Below are positions 41,484-50,200 of a stretch of DNA of 59,852 bases, in pieces. Position 1 is the first letter of the stretch. Each line of letters starts with the position of its first letter. The notes beneath the pieces are model-generated. The model was not told where the DNA came from. It searched no databases and saw nothing but the letters and a program-made list of their open reading frames with translations. The translations under genes and the position numbers were made by a program. This DNA comes from Anaerolineales bacterium (GTDB lineage: Bacteria; Chloroflexota; Anaerolineae; Anaerolineales; Villigracilaceae): positions 1-59,852 of the forward strand of contig JADLBX010000051.1 of the NCBI GenBank assembly GCA_020847435.1, written 5' to 3'.

Positions 41484-42799
41484 TGGCAACGCCGATCAGT
41501 GCGAATTTCACCCGTCTCACTTCCAGCGACCTGCTCAAATTCAAGCATTATCTGGTCGAGAACGTCAACCGTTCGATGGAGGGCGAAGAACTTCAGTTTG
41601 GCGACCGCGCAAATTTCATCAAAACGCGGCTGGATGAAGTGTACGTGCAGACCAAGGTCAACCTGCCGCAGGATTTACGCAAACAGATCTTCGAAGAGAT
41701 TCTCGATGAACTGACCGGCTTCGGTCCCATTCAGCCCCTGCTCGACGACCCGGAGATCAGCGAGGTGATGGTCAACGGGCCGAAAAAGATCTACATCGAA
41801 AAGAACGGCAAACTGGCGAAAAGCCCGGTCACATTCGACGACGACGCGCACGTGCTTCGCATTATTGACCGCATCGTCCTGCCCCTCGGCCGCCGCGTGG
41901 ACGCCGACAGCCCCACCGTAGACGCGCGCCTGCCGGACGGCTCGCGCGTCAACGCTGTCGTCCCGCCCGTCGCCATAGACGGACCCGCCATCACCATCCG
42001 CAAATTCAAAAAGGACAAACTCTCGATCCAGCAATTGATCGAATACGGCTCGCTCACGCCCAACATGGCGGAGTTCATCCGCGCGTGCGTGATCGCCCGC
42101 CTCAACATCGTCATCTCCGGCGGGACAGGCTCCGGCAAAACAACGCTCCTCAATGTGCTTTCCAGTTACATTCCCGAGGAAGAGCGCATCATCACCATCG
42201 AAGACGCGGCGGAACTCCAACTCCAGCAAGACCACGTCATGCGTATGGAAACGAAAACCTCCAACACCGACGGCAAAGGCGCCGTGAGTATTCGCGAACT
42301 CGTCCGCAACTCATTGCGTATGAGACCCGACCGCATCGTAGTCGGTGAAGTGCGCGCCGGCGAAGCGCTGGACATGTTGCAGGCAATGAACACCGGTCAC
42401 GACGGTTCGCTCACCACCGTGCACGCCAACTCGCCGCGCGACGCGATCTCGCGCATCGAGACGCTCGTCCTCATGGCAGGCATGGACCTGCCGTTGAAAG
42501 TCGTGAGACAACAAATTTCCTCCGCCGTTGACCTGCTCATCCAACAAACGCGGTTGAAAGACGGCACGCGCAAAGTGACCGCCATCACCGAGGTCGTCGG
42601 CATGGAAGGCGACACGGTAGTGCTGACCGACATCTTCAAGTTCGAACAAACCGGGCTCGGCGAGAACGGCAAAATCCTCGGCGACCTCAAAGCCACCGGC
42701 ATTCGCCCGTTATTTTCGCCGCGCCTCGAAGCCGCCGGCTTCAAACTCAGCGGCGAAATCTTCATGCCCAGCCCCCTGGCGCGCAACCAACGATTCTAA
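41483..42799 (+). CDS. cpaF: CpaF/TadA-type secretion ATPase
   Basis: 438 residues. The N-terminal domain (about 1-130) includes [20 protein letters not shown], typical of CpaF. The ATPase core has Walker [10 protein letters not shown] (Gly213-Thr221), the Asp box [32 protein letters not shown] with Walker B and [16 protein letters not shown] with the His box. CpaF powers assembly of Tad pili. No other tad gene (prepilin, platform proteins, CpaB) is present in the window, so this ATPase is an orphan here; its neighbours are a regulator and a TPR protein. Confidence 0.94.
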   Translation: MATPISANFTRLTSSDLLKFKHYLVENVNRSMEGEELQFGDRANFIKTRLDEVYVQTKVNLPQDLRKQIFEEILDELTGFGPIQPLLDDPEISEVMVNGPKKIYIEKNGKLAKSPVTFDDDAHVLRIIDRIVLPLGRRVDADSPTVDARLPDGSRVNAVVPPVAIDGPAITIRKFKKDKLSIQQLIEYGSLTPNMAEFIRACVIARLNIVISGGTGSGKTTLLNVLSSYIPEEERIITIEDAAELQLQQDHVMRMETKTSNTDGKGAVSIRELVRNSLRMRPDRIVVGEVRAGEALDMLQAMNTGHDGSLTTVHANSPRDAISRIETLVLMAGMDLPLKVVRQQISSAVDLLIQQTRLKDGTRKVTAITEVVGMEGDTVVLTDIFKFEQTGLGENGKILGDLKATGIRPLFSPRLEAAGFKLSGEIFMPSPLARNQRF

Positions 42800-42817
42800 A
42801 CCTGCCTCACTCTCTGC

Positions 42818-42823
42818 TATAAT
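42818..42823 (+). promoter_or_regulatory. -10 box before the double-HTH regulator
   Basis: TATAAT 33 bases before the ATG at 42857. A ribosome-binding site (GAGGAG) lies just upstream of that start. The regulator may thus be expressed apart from cpaF. Confidence 0.45.
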
Positions 42824-42856
42824 CATGGAAACCGTTCAACCCAACGCTGAGGAGCC

Positions 42857-43534
42857 ATGGATAGCAAAACCCAAATCACGATCCGCACCAAAAAACTTGG
42901 CGTGCTCATCCGCGATGCGCGTCTCGCCGCGCGTCGCAAACCGTCCGAATGTGCGCAAGCCATCGGCGTGAAGAACGGCATCTTCCGCGCCTACGAAGAC
43001 GGACGCAAGGCGCCCTCGCTCCCCGAACTCGAAGCCCTCGTCTATTTTTTGGATCTGCCGATTGACCACTTCTGGGGGAAGGAAACCCGCTCGGACGACG
43101 CCCCGCCCCACGAAAAACTCGATCTTTCCAAACTTTTGGCTGTCCGCCAGCGGAAGATCGGCGCGCTCCTTCGACAGGAACGCAACAACGCCTCCGTTTC
43201 CATCCGCAACCTCACGCAGGAGACCGGCATCTCCGGCGCGCGCATCAAAGCCTACGAGTTGGGCGAACGTCCCATCCCCCTGCCGGAGTTGGAAGTGCTG
43301 TTACAGGCGTTGAACGGACGCATCGCAACCTTCTTCGACCGCAACGGACCCATTGGGCAATGGCTGATGAACGAAGAGGCGATCCAACACCTCCTCGAAC
43401 TACCGGAGGAGATCCGTCAGTTCATCTCCCAGCCGGTCAACCGACCCTACCTCGAACTCGCCATCAAACTCAGCAGTATGTCGCGCGACAAACTGCGCTC
43501 CGTCGCCGAAGATATTCTCGACATCACCCTTTGA
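42857..43534 (+). CDS. Regulator with two XRE-type helix-turn-helix domains
   Basis: 225 residues. Two HTH_3-like units follow each other: about 13-75 (KLGVLIRDARLAARRKPSEC to LDLPIDHFW) and about 98-158 (KIGALLRQERNNASVSIRN to LNGRIATFF). Each has the pattern of helix, Ala/Gly turn, recognition helix and E-x-G-x-R/K. A helical C-terminal part ends SRDKLRSVAEDILDITL. Tandem HTH units suit binding to a direct repeat. Target and ligand are unknown. Confidence 0.85.
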   Translation: MDSKTQITIRTKKLGVLIRDARLAARRKPSECAQAIGVKNGIFRAYEDGRKAPSLPELEALVYFLDLPIDHFWGKETRSDDAPPHEKLDLSKLLAVRQRKIGALLRQERNNASVSIRNLTQETGISGARIKAYELGERPIPLPELEVLLQALNGRIATFFDRNGPIGQWLMNEEAIQHLLELPEEIRQFISQPVNRPYLELAIKLSSMSRDKLRSVAEDILDITL

Positions 43535-43541
43535 TTTCAAC

Positions 43542-44072
43542 GTGAACGATTCAACCGCATCTGCGCTGGCAGAACAGGGAAAGCAGGAATATGCGAAGGG
43601 GGCTTACCTCGCCGCGGCAAAACTATTTTTGCAAGCCGCCCAAACATACGAAAAAGTCAACGACCCGCTCAACGCGGCGGAGATGAAAAACAACCAAAGC
43701 GTCGCCCTGCTCCAGGGAGGGAAAGCCAGCGACGCGCTGCAAGCCGCCGCGGGCACGGAGGAAATCTTCGAGAACGCCGGCGACTTAAAGCGACAGGGCA
43801 TCTCGGTCAGCAACCGCGCCGCCGCGCTCGAGGGCATGAAGAAATGGAGCGAGGCGTTAGCCGAATACGAACGCGCCGCGTCCCTCTTCGAGCAGGCTGG
43901 CGAGGGCGACATGCACTCCATCGTGCGTAAAGCCTCCGCCAACATTCACCTGAAATTCGGCAACGTCAACCAAACCGGCATGGATGTGTACGACTCGCTC
44001 CGTTTGGTCGAAAAGCCCACGCTCACCCAGCGCATCATGAAATTTTTGATGCGTATCAGGCTGATCCGTTGA
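43542..44072 (+). CDS. TPR-like helical repeat protein
   Basis: 176 residues from a GTG start 7 bases after the regulator. Successive helix pairs with Ala-rich TPR spacing are visible (LAEQGKQEYAKGAYLAAAKL, FLQAAQTYEKVNDPLNAAEM, then GISVSNRAAALEGMKKWSEA and LAEYERAASLFEQAG). The C-terminus (RIMKFLMRIRLIR) is basic and hydrophobic and could touch the membrane. Likely a scaffold for protein contacts in this operon. Confidence 0.8.
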   Translation: MNDSTASALAEQGKQEYAKGAYLAAAKLFLQAAQTYEKVNDPLNAAEMKNNQSVALLQGGKASDALQAAAGTEEIFENAGDLKRQGISVSNRAAALEGMKKWSEALAEYERAASLFEQAGEGDMHSIVRKASANIHLKFGNVNQTGMDVYDSLRLVEKPTLTQRIMKFLMRIRLIR

Positions 44073-44105
44073 GCGATCATCCCCCCCTGAGGGATTTTTC
44101 CATCC

Positions 44106-44954
44106 GTGCTCACCACCTTCGTCCGCCCAGCCAGCCCCGCAGACCGCCAGCAATTATCAAACCTGCTCTTCTTTGAAACGCGCATGCACCGCCACCTCGA
44201 TTGGCGCCAGCCGCTCGAATGGTTGGGGAACCCGTTTTACTGGGCGTTGGACGAGGGCAATCACATCACCGCCGCACTTGCCTGCCCGCCCGAAGCGCCG
44301 ACCATCTTTTGGATTCGCCTGTTCGTTTTCTCCGGGCAGTGGCGCGCGGAGGACGCGTGGAGTTTGCTCTGGCGTTCGGCGCGCGAGGAGATCGCGCAAG
44401 CAGGCGGCGCGCAGGTTGCCGCGATCGTCATGCAACCGTGGTTCCAGAACGCGCTCGCCATGAGCGGGTTCGAGAATCGCCAAAACATTGTGATGCTCGA
44501 ATGGCGGTACCAGCCGTGGGTCCGGAAAGAAGCGGCGGGCGTCCGCCTCCGCAAGATGGAACCGGCGGATCTTCCCGCCGTGGAGCGAATCGACTCAGCC
44601 GCGTTCGCTCCGCTTTGGCAAAATCCGCAGACGACATTGCGCGCGGCGTTCGCACAGGCGTTGTACGCTTCGGTGGCGGAGGCTGAGCGCGGCATCATCG
44701 GGTATCAAATCTCTACCGGCAGTGGTGCGCGCGCCCACCTTGCGCGGCTGGCGGTCCATCCCACCGCGCACGGACGCGGCGTCGCACACCATCTGCTGAG
44801 CGACCTGCTCACGCGGCTTACGCATCATGGGCTTGGCAAACTCAGCGTGAACACGCAAAGCGATAACGCTTCATCGCTGAACCTATATCAAAAGTTTGGC
44901 TTCGCGCGCACCGGCGAAGAATACCCGGTGTACGTCTTCGATCTACGCGGCTGA
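44106..44954 (+). CDS. GNAT-family acetyltransferase, two-lobed
   Basis: 282 residues from a GTG start. The C-terminal half is a clear GNAT domain (VRLRKMEPADLPAVERIDS, then LARLAVHPTAHGRGVAHHLL with the acetyl-CoA loop, and NTQSDNASSLNLYQKFGF). The N-terminal half begins in the same manner (FVRPASPADRQQLSNLLF) and looks like a degenerate second GNAT lobe. The substrate is unknown; it may be a small molecule or an N-terminus. It lies between the TPR protein and the V4R pair. Confidence 0.85.
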   Translation: MLTTFVRPASPADRQQLSNLLFFETRMHRHLDWRQPLEWLGNPFYWALDEGNHITAALACPPEAPTIFWIRLFVFSGQWRAEDAWSLLWRSAREEIAQAGGAQVAAIVMQPWFQNALAMSGFENRQNIVMLEWRYQPWVRKEAAGVRLRKMEPADLPAVERIDSAAFAPLWQNPQTTLRAAFAQALYASVAEAERGIIGYQISTGSGARAHLARLAVHPTAHGRGVAHHLLSDLLTRLTHHGLGKLSVNTQSDNASSLNLYQKFGFARTGEEYPVYVFDLRG

Positions 44955-44969
44955 CGCGGAGGAGGCAGA

Positions 44970-45590
44970 ATGGCGGAACGAAAAGATACGATGATCGTCA
45001 ACGCGTTGGTGAGGCAGGCGCTCACTTCCGCGCAGGAGGTGATGGGCGAAAACGGGTTGAACGCCGTTCTGCGCGCCAGCGGATTGGAACGCTTCATCGG
45101 CGCCTTTCCGCCGAGCGACCTTGAGCCTTCGATCCAAGCCTCGCAATATGCAAAACTCAACCAAGCCATCGAGGAATTTTACGGGCGCGGCGGGCGCGGT
45201 ATGTTGAAGCGCATCGGCAAAGCCTCGTTTCAATATGCCGTGCGCGAACAAGCCGCGTTGCTCGGACTCGCCGGCGTGGCGTTGAAATTGTTACCCGAAA
45301 AACAAAAGATCAAGTTCATCCTCAACAGCATGGCGGGCGCGCTGAAAAAAAGCAACCCGCAAGTGGAAGCCTCAGTGGATGATAGCGGCGCGCGCATCGC
45401 CTATCTCGAATCCACATGTGCCATCTGCCAAGGGCGGCACAGCGAAACCCCGGTCTGTCATTTGTACGCGGGTTCGATCTCCGAAGCCGTGCAGTGGGCG
45501 ACCGGGAAAGAATTCGAAATCGTCGAGACGCACTGTTGCGCCAAGGGCGACCCGTATTGCCGCTTCGAAGTGGGAGAGGCGCGTGGGTGA
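44970..45590 (+). CDS. V4R-domain protein (1)
   Basis: 206 residues. The C-terminal V4R domain (about 125-204) is complete with TCAICQGRHSETPVCHLYAG, WATGKEFEIVETHCCAKGDP and YCRFEV; its Cys residues fit a metal or heme site. The domain occurs in XylR-type sensors and in bacteriochlorophyll 4-vinyl reductase. The N-terminal part is helical (VNALVRQALTSAQEVMGENG) and has the YGRGGRGML motif. Probably a small-molecule sensor. The gene overlaps the next V4R gene by 8 bases. Confidence 0.85.
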   Translation: MAERKDTMIVNALVRQALTSAQEVMGENGLNAVLRASGLERFIGAFPPSDLEPSIQASQYAKLNQAIEEFYGRGGRGMLKRIGKASFQYAVREQAALLGLAGVALKLLPEKQKIKFILNSMAGALKKSNPQVEASVDDSGARIAYLESTCAICQGRHSETPVCHLYAGSISEAVQWATGKEFEIVETHCCAKGDPYCRFEVGEARG

Positions 45591-46188
45591 CATAAAATTT
45601 TCCAGCCGCATCGTGCGCCGTTTCGCGGAGACCGCCGCGCGCGAACTCGGCGCGGACCAGTTCGGCGTGATGTTGAGCCTGTCGAAACTGCCCGCCGAAT
45701 GGGCGAAGCCGGACGCGGCGCTGAAACTCGACGCGCTCGAATCGGCAAAGGCGTATGCCAGCCTCCAAGCCGCGATGCGTTCATACTTCGGACGCGGCGC
45801 GCGCGGCATCCTGTTGCGCGTCGGTCAACGCATGTGGAATCATCTTTTGGAGGACGCCACGTTCGGCGGACGCGCCCAAGCGGGCGTCGTCAAACGACTG
45901 CCGCGTAACACGCGTCGCAAACCGACCCTCGACCTGCTCGCCAAATTCCTCGCCGCCTCCTCCGGCGACATCACGGTTCACACCCTCGACCTCGACCTGC
46001 TCCTCGTTGACCACGCCTCCCCCACCGCCAGCGGACAGAACGAGTCCGCGCCGATCTGCTATGTGACGCAAGGCTTAATCCGCGAGAGTCTCTTCTGGGC
46101 GACCGGCGCGGCGTACGATGTGGACGAGACCGCCTGCAAAGCCCAGGGACATCACGCCTGCGAATTCAAGGTCATGGGTGGGAAATAA
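45583..46188 (+). CDS. V4R-domain protein (2)
   Basis: 201 residues from the GTG at 45583, which overlaps the preceding stop and has a GGAGAGG site upstream; the longer frame from 45379 is only the antiparallel reading of the first V4R gene. It shares the YFGRGARGILLRVGQR motif and a V4R-like C-terminus (ICYVTQGLIRESLFWATGAA, then ACKAQGHHACEFKV). Most Cys residues of the first protein are missing, so it may not bind the same cofactor. The pair could form a heterodimer. Confidence 0.82.
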   Translation: MGDIKFSSRIVRRFAETAARELGADQFGVMLSLSKLPAEWAKPDAALKLDALESAKAYASLQAAMRSYFGRGARGILLRVGQRMWNHLLEDATFGGRAQAGVVKRLPRNTRRKPTLDLLAKFLAASSGDITVHTLDLDLLLVDHASPTASGQNESAPICYVTQGLIRESLFWATGAAYDVDETACKAQGHHACEFKVMGGK

Positions 46189-46270
46189 GACTTCCCTAAA
46201 CTTCTACTAGACAAAACCTTGCGCGCATGGGAAAATCTGCGCCGCAATCAATTTTTATCAAGGAGTTTTC

Positions 46271-47041
46271 ATGAACGTCGAAAAGAAAAGCAAACGTCAG
46301 ATGCGACGCGAGCAGGTTCAAAAAAAAGCGAAACGCGGGCAACTGATTACCATCCTCCTGATCACCGTCGGCACGGCATTCCTCTTGTATGCCATCCTCG
46401 CGCCCACCCTGCGCCCCATCGCCGAGATCATCACCGTCGAGTCGCACGAACGCTACAAGGCAAATGATAACTCCATGGGCAACCCGGATGCCCCGATCCA
46501 GATCGTGGAATACTCCGACTTCCAATGCCCATTCTGCGACCGGCACTACACCGATACCGAACCTTTGCTCGAGCAATATTACATTGACACAGACAAAGTC
46601 CTGATGACCTACAAATCGGCGGGCAACTTTGTCAGCGGCAACGTCGGCGGCGGGACCGAATCACAGGATGCGGCGGCGGCGGCATATTGCGCCGGCGACC
46701 AGGGCAAATTCTGGCAAATGCACGATGCGCTGTTCGAAAACAACCGCGATGTGGAAAACCAGGGCTCCTTCACCGTCAAACGCCTGAAAGCCATCGCCGA
46801 GAGCGTCGGGTTGGATACGACCGAATTCAACGACTGCCTCGACAGCGGTAAATACGAACAACGCGTGCAGGCTGATCTGAAGGAAGCCACTGCCGCGGGC
46901 TTGCAAGGCACGCCGTATTTTGTGGTCACTTACACGGTCAACGGCGAGACCAAAACCGACATCATCAACGGCGCAGTGCCCTTCAGCGAATTTCAAGTAA
47001 AACTCGAAGCCATCCTCAACGAGATCGGCGCGCCGCAATAA
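46271..47041 (+). CDS. DsbA-family thiol oxidoreductase, membrane-anchored
   Basis: 256 residues with an AAGGAG site. A basic N-terminus (VEKKSKRQMRREQVQKKAKR) precedes one membrane helix (about 24-45), so the thioredoxin-fold part faces out. The active site CPFC (Cys86-Cys89) stands in EYSDFQCPFC. The later cis-Pro loop is AGLQGTPYFVV. Such proteins (DsbA/BdbD-like) make disulfide bonds in exported proteins. A strong terminator follows. Confidence 0.92.
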   Translation: MNVEKKSKRQMRREQVQKKAKRGQLITILLITVGTAFLLYAILAPTLRPIAEIITVESHERYKANDNSMGNPDAPIQIVEYSDFQCPFCDRHYTDTEPLLEQYYIDTDKVLMTYKSAGNFVSGNVGGGTESQDAAAAAYCAGDQGKFWQMHDALFENNRDVENQGSFTVKRLKAIAESVGLDTTEFNDCLDSGKYEQRVQADLKEATAAGLQGTPYFVVTYTVNGETKTDIINGAVPFSEFQVKLEAILNEIGAPQ

Positions 47042-47060
47042 AACGACCGGCATCAAAAAT

Positions 47061-47095
47061 AAAAAGGACACGGAAGCCACCGTGTCCTTTTTATT
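47061..47095 (+). terminator. Terminator after the DsbA-like gene
   Basis: An 8-bp perfect stem (GGACACGG with CCGTGTCC), a 6-base loop and TTTTTATTTT on the 3' side. Confidence 0.85.
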
Positions 47096-47106
47096 TTAAA
47101 GCCCAA

Positions 47107-47137
47107 GTTCGTGCGGCAGTTCAACTGCCGCACGAAC
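47107..47137. repeat. Perfect palindrome between terminator and A2M gene
   Basis: Two 15-base arms (GTTCGTGCGGCAGTT and its complement) around a single C. It follows the terminator by 12 bases and has no T run. It lies upstream of the -10 box of the next gene, so it would not be in that mRNA. Confidence 0.8.
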
Positions 47138-47196
47138 AGAAAGAGAAAGCCATCCATCAACCCTTCGGGCTTCCGCGCACGGACAAAGCCAGCGTG

Positions 47197-47202
47197 TATA
47201 AT
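47197..47202 (+). promoter_or_regulatory. -10 box for the alpha-2-macroglobulin-like gene
   Basis: TATAAT 32 bases before the ATG at 47235; a weak GAGGG ribosome-binding site precedes that start. Confidence 0.5.
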
Positions 47203-47234
47203 GACCTCGCATTCATCATTCGATTCGAGGGCTT

Positions 47235-50200
47235 ATGCAGACAAAAACCCGCTTCGCGCGAACTTGCAACTGGTTCATCCTCGTCAGCCTGATCCTCGCT
47301 TCATGCTCCGGGCTCCCCAGCCAAGCCACTCCGACACCCATCCCTCCCACGCTGACCTCGCAACAACAGACCGCGCCGCCCGCCGTCGTCGAAACGGACC
47401 CGCCGCTCGACAGCGTCATCGGACACCTCACGCCGATCACCTTCTACTTCAACCAGCCGATGAATCAATCATCAGTGGAGCCAGCCTTCAGCGGGCTTCC
47501 CGCCGGCTCATACCTTTGGAAGGATGAAGCGACCCTCGTTTACACGCCGGCACAGCCTTATCTCCCCAATTCAAAATTGAACGTCGCCATCGGCACATCC
47601 GTCCAATCTGCAACAGGATATGGGATCGCCGAGCCCCTCGCACTAACCTTCACCGTCGCGGACTTCCTGCGCGCGACCAACGTGTTGCCCAAAGCCGATT
47701 CCGCCGATGCAGACGTGAACGCGGCGATCGTCGCCTCGTTCAACCAACCGGTGGTGGCTCTTGGCGACACATCCGATCAACCGCCCGCGTTCAGCGTTGA
47801 ACCTCCGGTGCAGGGCAAGGGCGAGTGGCTCAATACCAGCGCGTACATTTTCTATCCGGAATTTTCCATGGCCGGCGGGACGGAGTACACCGTCAGTTTG
47901 AATCCGCAATTGAAAACTGTGTCAGGCGTCCCGTTGGAAGGAAGCGGGCTGAACGCGTGGAAGTTCGTCACCGCCCGCCCGCGCGTCGTCACGTTGAATC
48001 CGCCCGCCGATCAATTCATCGGACCCGACGCCAAGATCACGCTGACCTTCAACCAGCCGATGGACAAGGCAAGCGTCGAATCCAATTTCCTGTTGAGCGG
48101 GACGACCGGACCCATAAGCGGAAAGTTTGCCTGGAACGAAGATGACACTGAGGCAACCTTCACGCCTGATAGCCTTTTGAGTCGCAACCTGGGCTATCTT
48201 TTGAAAGTGGATGGAGACGCGCGTTCGCGCGGCGGCGTGACCCTCGGCGAAGAGTTCGGCGCGGTATTGAACACATATCCCAATTTTGACATAGCCGGGG
48301 CAACCCCCTATCAAAGATATGTGGAATTTCAATTGAGCGCCCCGCCCACCGACGGCGATTACACAAATTTAGTGACCGTGACCCCGGCGGTGGATAACCT
48401 GCAAGCCTATGCCTACAATTACGGTCAGGGACCGACGTTATCGGTGTACGGGGATTTCCTCGCCGCGACGAGTTACAACGTCGAACTATCCGGCGCGATC
48501 AAAGATCAATGGGGGCAGGCGCTCGGCAAGCCTTTCGTTTTGAACTTCACCACGCCGCCTTTGCCTCCCGCGCTGGGCGTCTCGTCCGGCTATGGCACAG
48601 CAATGATCCGCCCCGATGCGCCGGTGATCTATGCCAACGCGGTCAATATTCAAACGGCGGATATTGCCATCGAGCCGCTAACTTTGCAAGATTATTTCAC
48701 ACTCAGTAGTTCGTTCGACGCGTTGAAGGCGTACCAGCCGAAAAATGCCGCGACGTTTTCGCAATCGTTTGAACTTCAGCCCAACAGCGTCGAACCTGTC
48801 GAGTTTAATCTGACTGCGGGCGACGATCCGTTAGCGACGGGCGTGTATTTCGTAGACTTTACCTCGCCGCAAATTCAGGCGAACGCGCAGGGAAATGACT
48901 CGGTCGCCGCCAGAGCGCGAAGAGAACACCCCGCGCCCGCTTCCGGCGGAGCCACAGGCTTCGTGGGCTACAACGTTGATTTTGTGGTGTCGAGTCAGGT
49001 AAATCTCACGTTCAAACGGAGCGCAAAGGAAGCCTTTGTGTGGGCGGTGGATCTGACGTCGCAAACCCCGGTCGCGGGCGCGCCGCTGGTCATCTACGAT
49101 AGCGCGGGCAACGCGCTCGGTTCCGGCACAACCGATAAAAACGGATTGTGGCAGGGCGCGATCAATCCGTATGAAGGCGCGCTCTTCGCGGTGGTCGCCG
49201 AACCCGGCGAGGAAAATTTCGGGCTGGCAGTCAACAATTGGAACTCGGGCTTCAACGCGTGGGATTTCGGCTATTCTCAAATTGTGGAGCCGCCAACCAC
49301 GCGCATCTACCTGTATACCGACCGCCCGATCTACCGCCCCGGGCACACGGTGTACTTCCGCGGCGCGGCGCGGCAGGAGTTCAACGGACGTTACGAACTT
49401 CCGCCGCTCACTGAAATTCCGCTCACAGTGATGGATTGGGCAGGTACACAAATTTCCACGATCAACGCCATCCTTTCGCCCTTCGGCACATTCAGCGGCG
49501 AGATTCAACTGCCCGAAAACGCCGTGCCCGGATATTACACGATTCAAAGTTCGGCGCTCAATTTCTATTTTAGTTTCCAGGTGGCGGAATATCGCAAGCC
49601 CGAGATCAATTTGCACGTGGCTTTCGCAACGGATGAGATCAAACTCGGCGAATCGCCCTCGGCGACGGTGGACGCGCAATACTTCTTCGGCGCGCCCGCA
49701 GGGAAGGTTGACGCCACGTGGACAATGTATGCCCAACCCGCGTATTTCTCCATCCCCGGCTACCAGACCGGGCTGTTGAACACACGCTGGTATTCAACCC
49801 CCACACCGTGGACAGATTTGGGAACGGAGGAAGACCAGCAGGGCAAAACCAACCCGCAGGGAAAACTGTCCATTCCGTTGCCAGCCGTCCCTGAGTCGGA
49901 AGAAGCGCAGACCGTCACACTGGAAGTCACCGTGCAGGATGAATCGGGTCTGCCGGTCAGCGCACGGACCGAATTGCTCGTCCATCCCGCCGATTTTTAC
50001 ATCGGCTTGAAATCTGATTCGTGGATCGGCGAGGCAAAAGAGGCGCTGGGCTTCGATGTGGTGACGGCTGATTGGGCGAAGAATCCAGCGGGCGATCACG
50101 CGCTCGTTGCAGAATTCAGCCAAGTGCGTTGGGAACGGGAAACGGACGAGCTCGGTTTTCCGCGCTACACGCCCGTGTATACGCCGGTGAGCAGCAGCAA

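Noticed and set aside
45379..45582. N-terminal extension of the second V4R protein
   Set aside because: Lies in another frame of the first V4R gene; the GTG at 45583 has a ribosome-binding site and the homologous start.
47042..47060. Possible tRNA or other RNA gene near the terminator
   Set aside because: No cloverleaf or conserved tRNA motifs; only the terminator and a palindrome are present.
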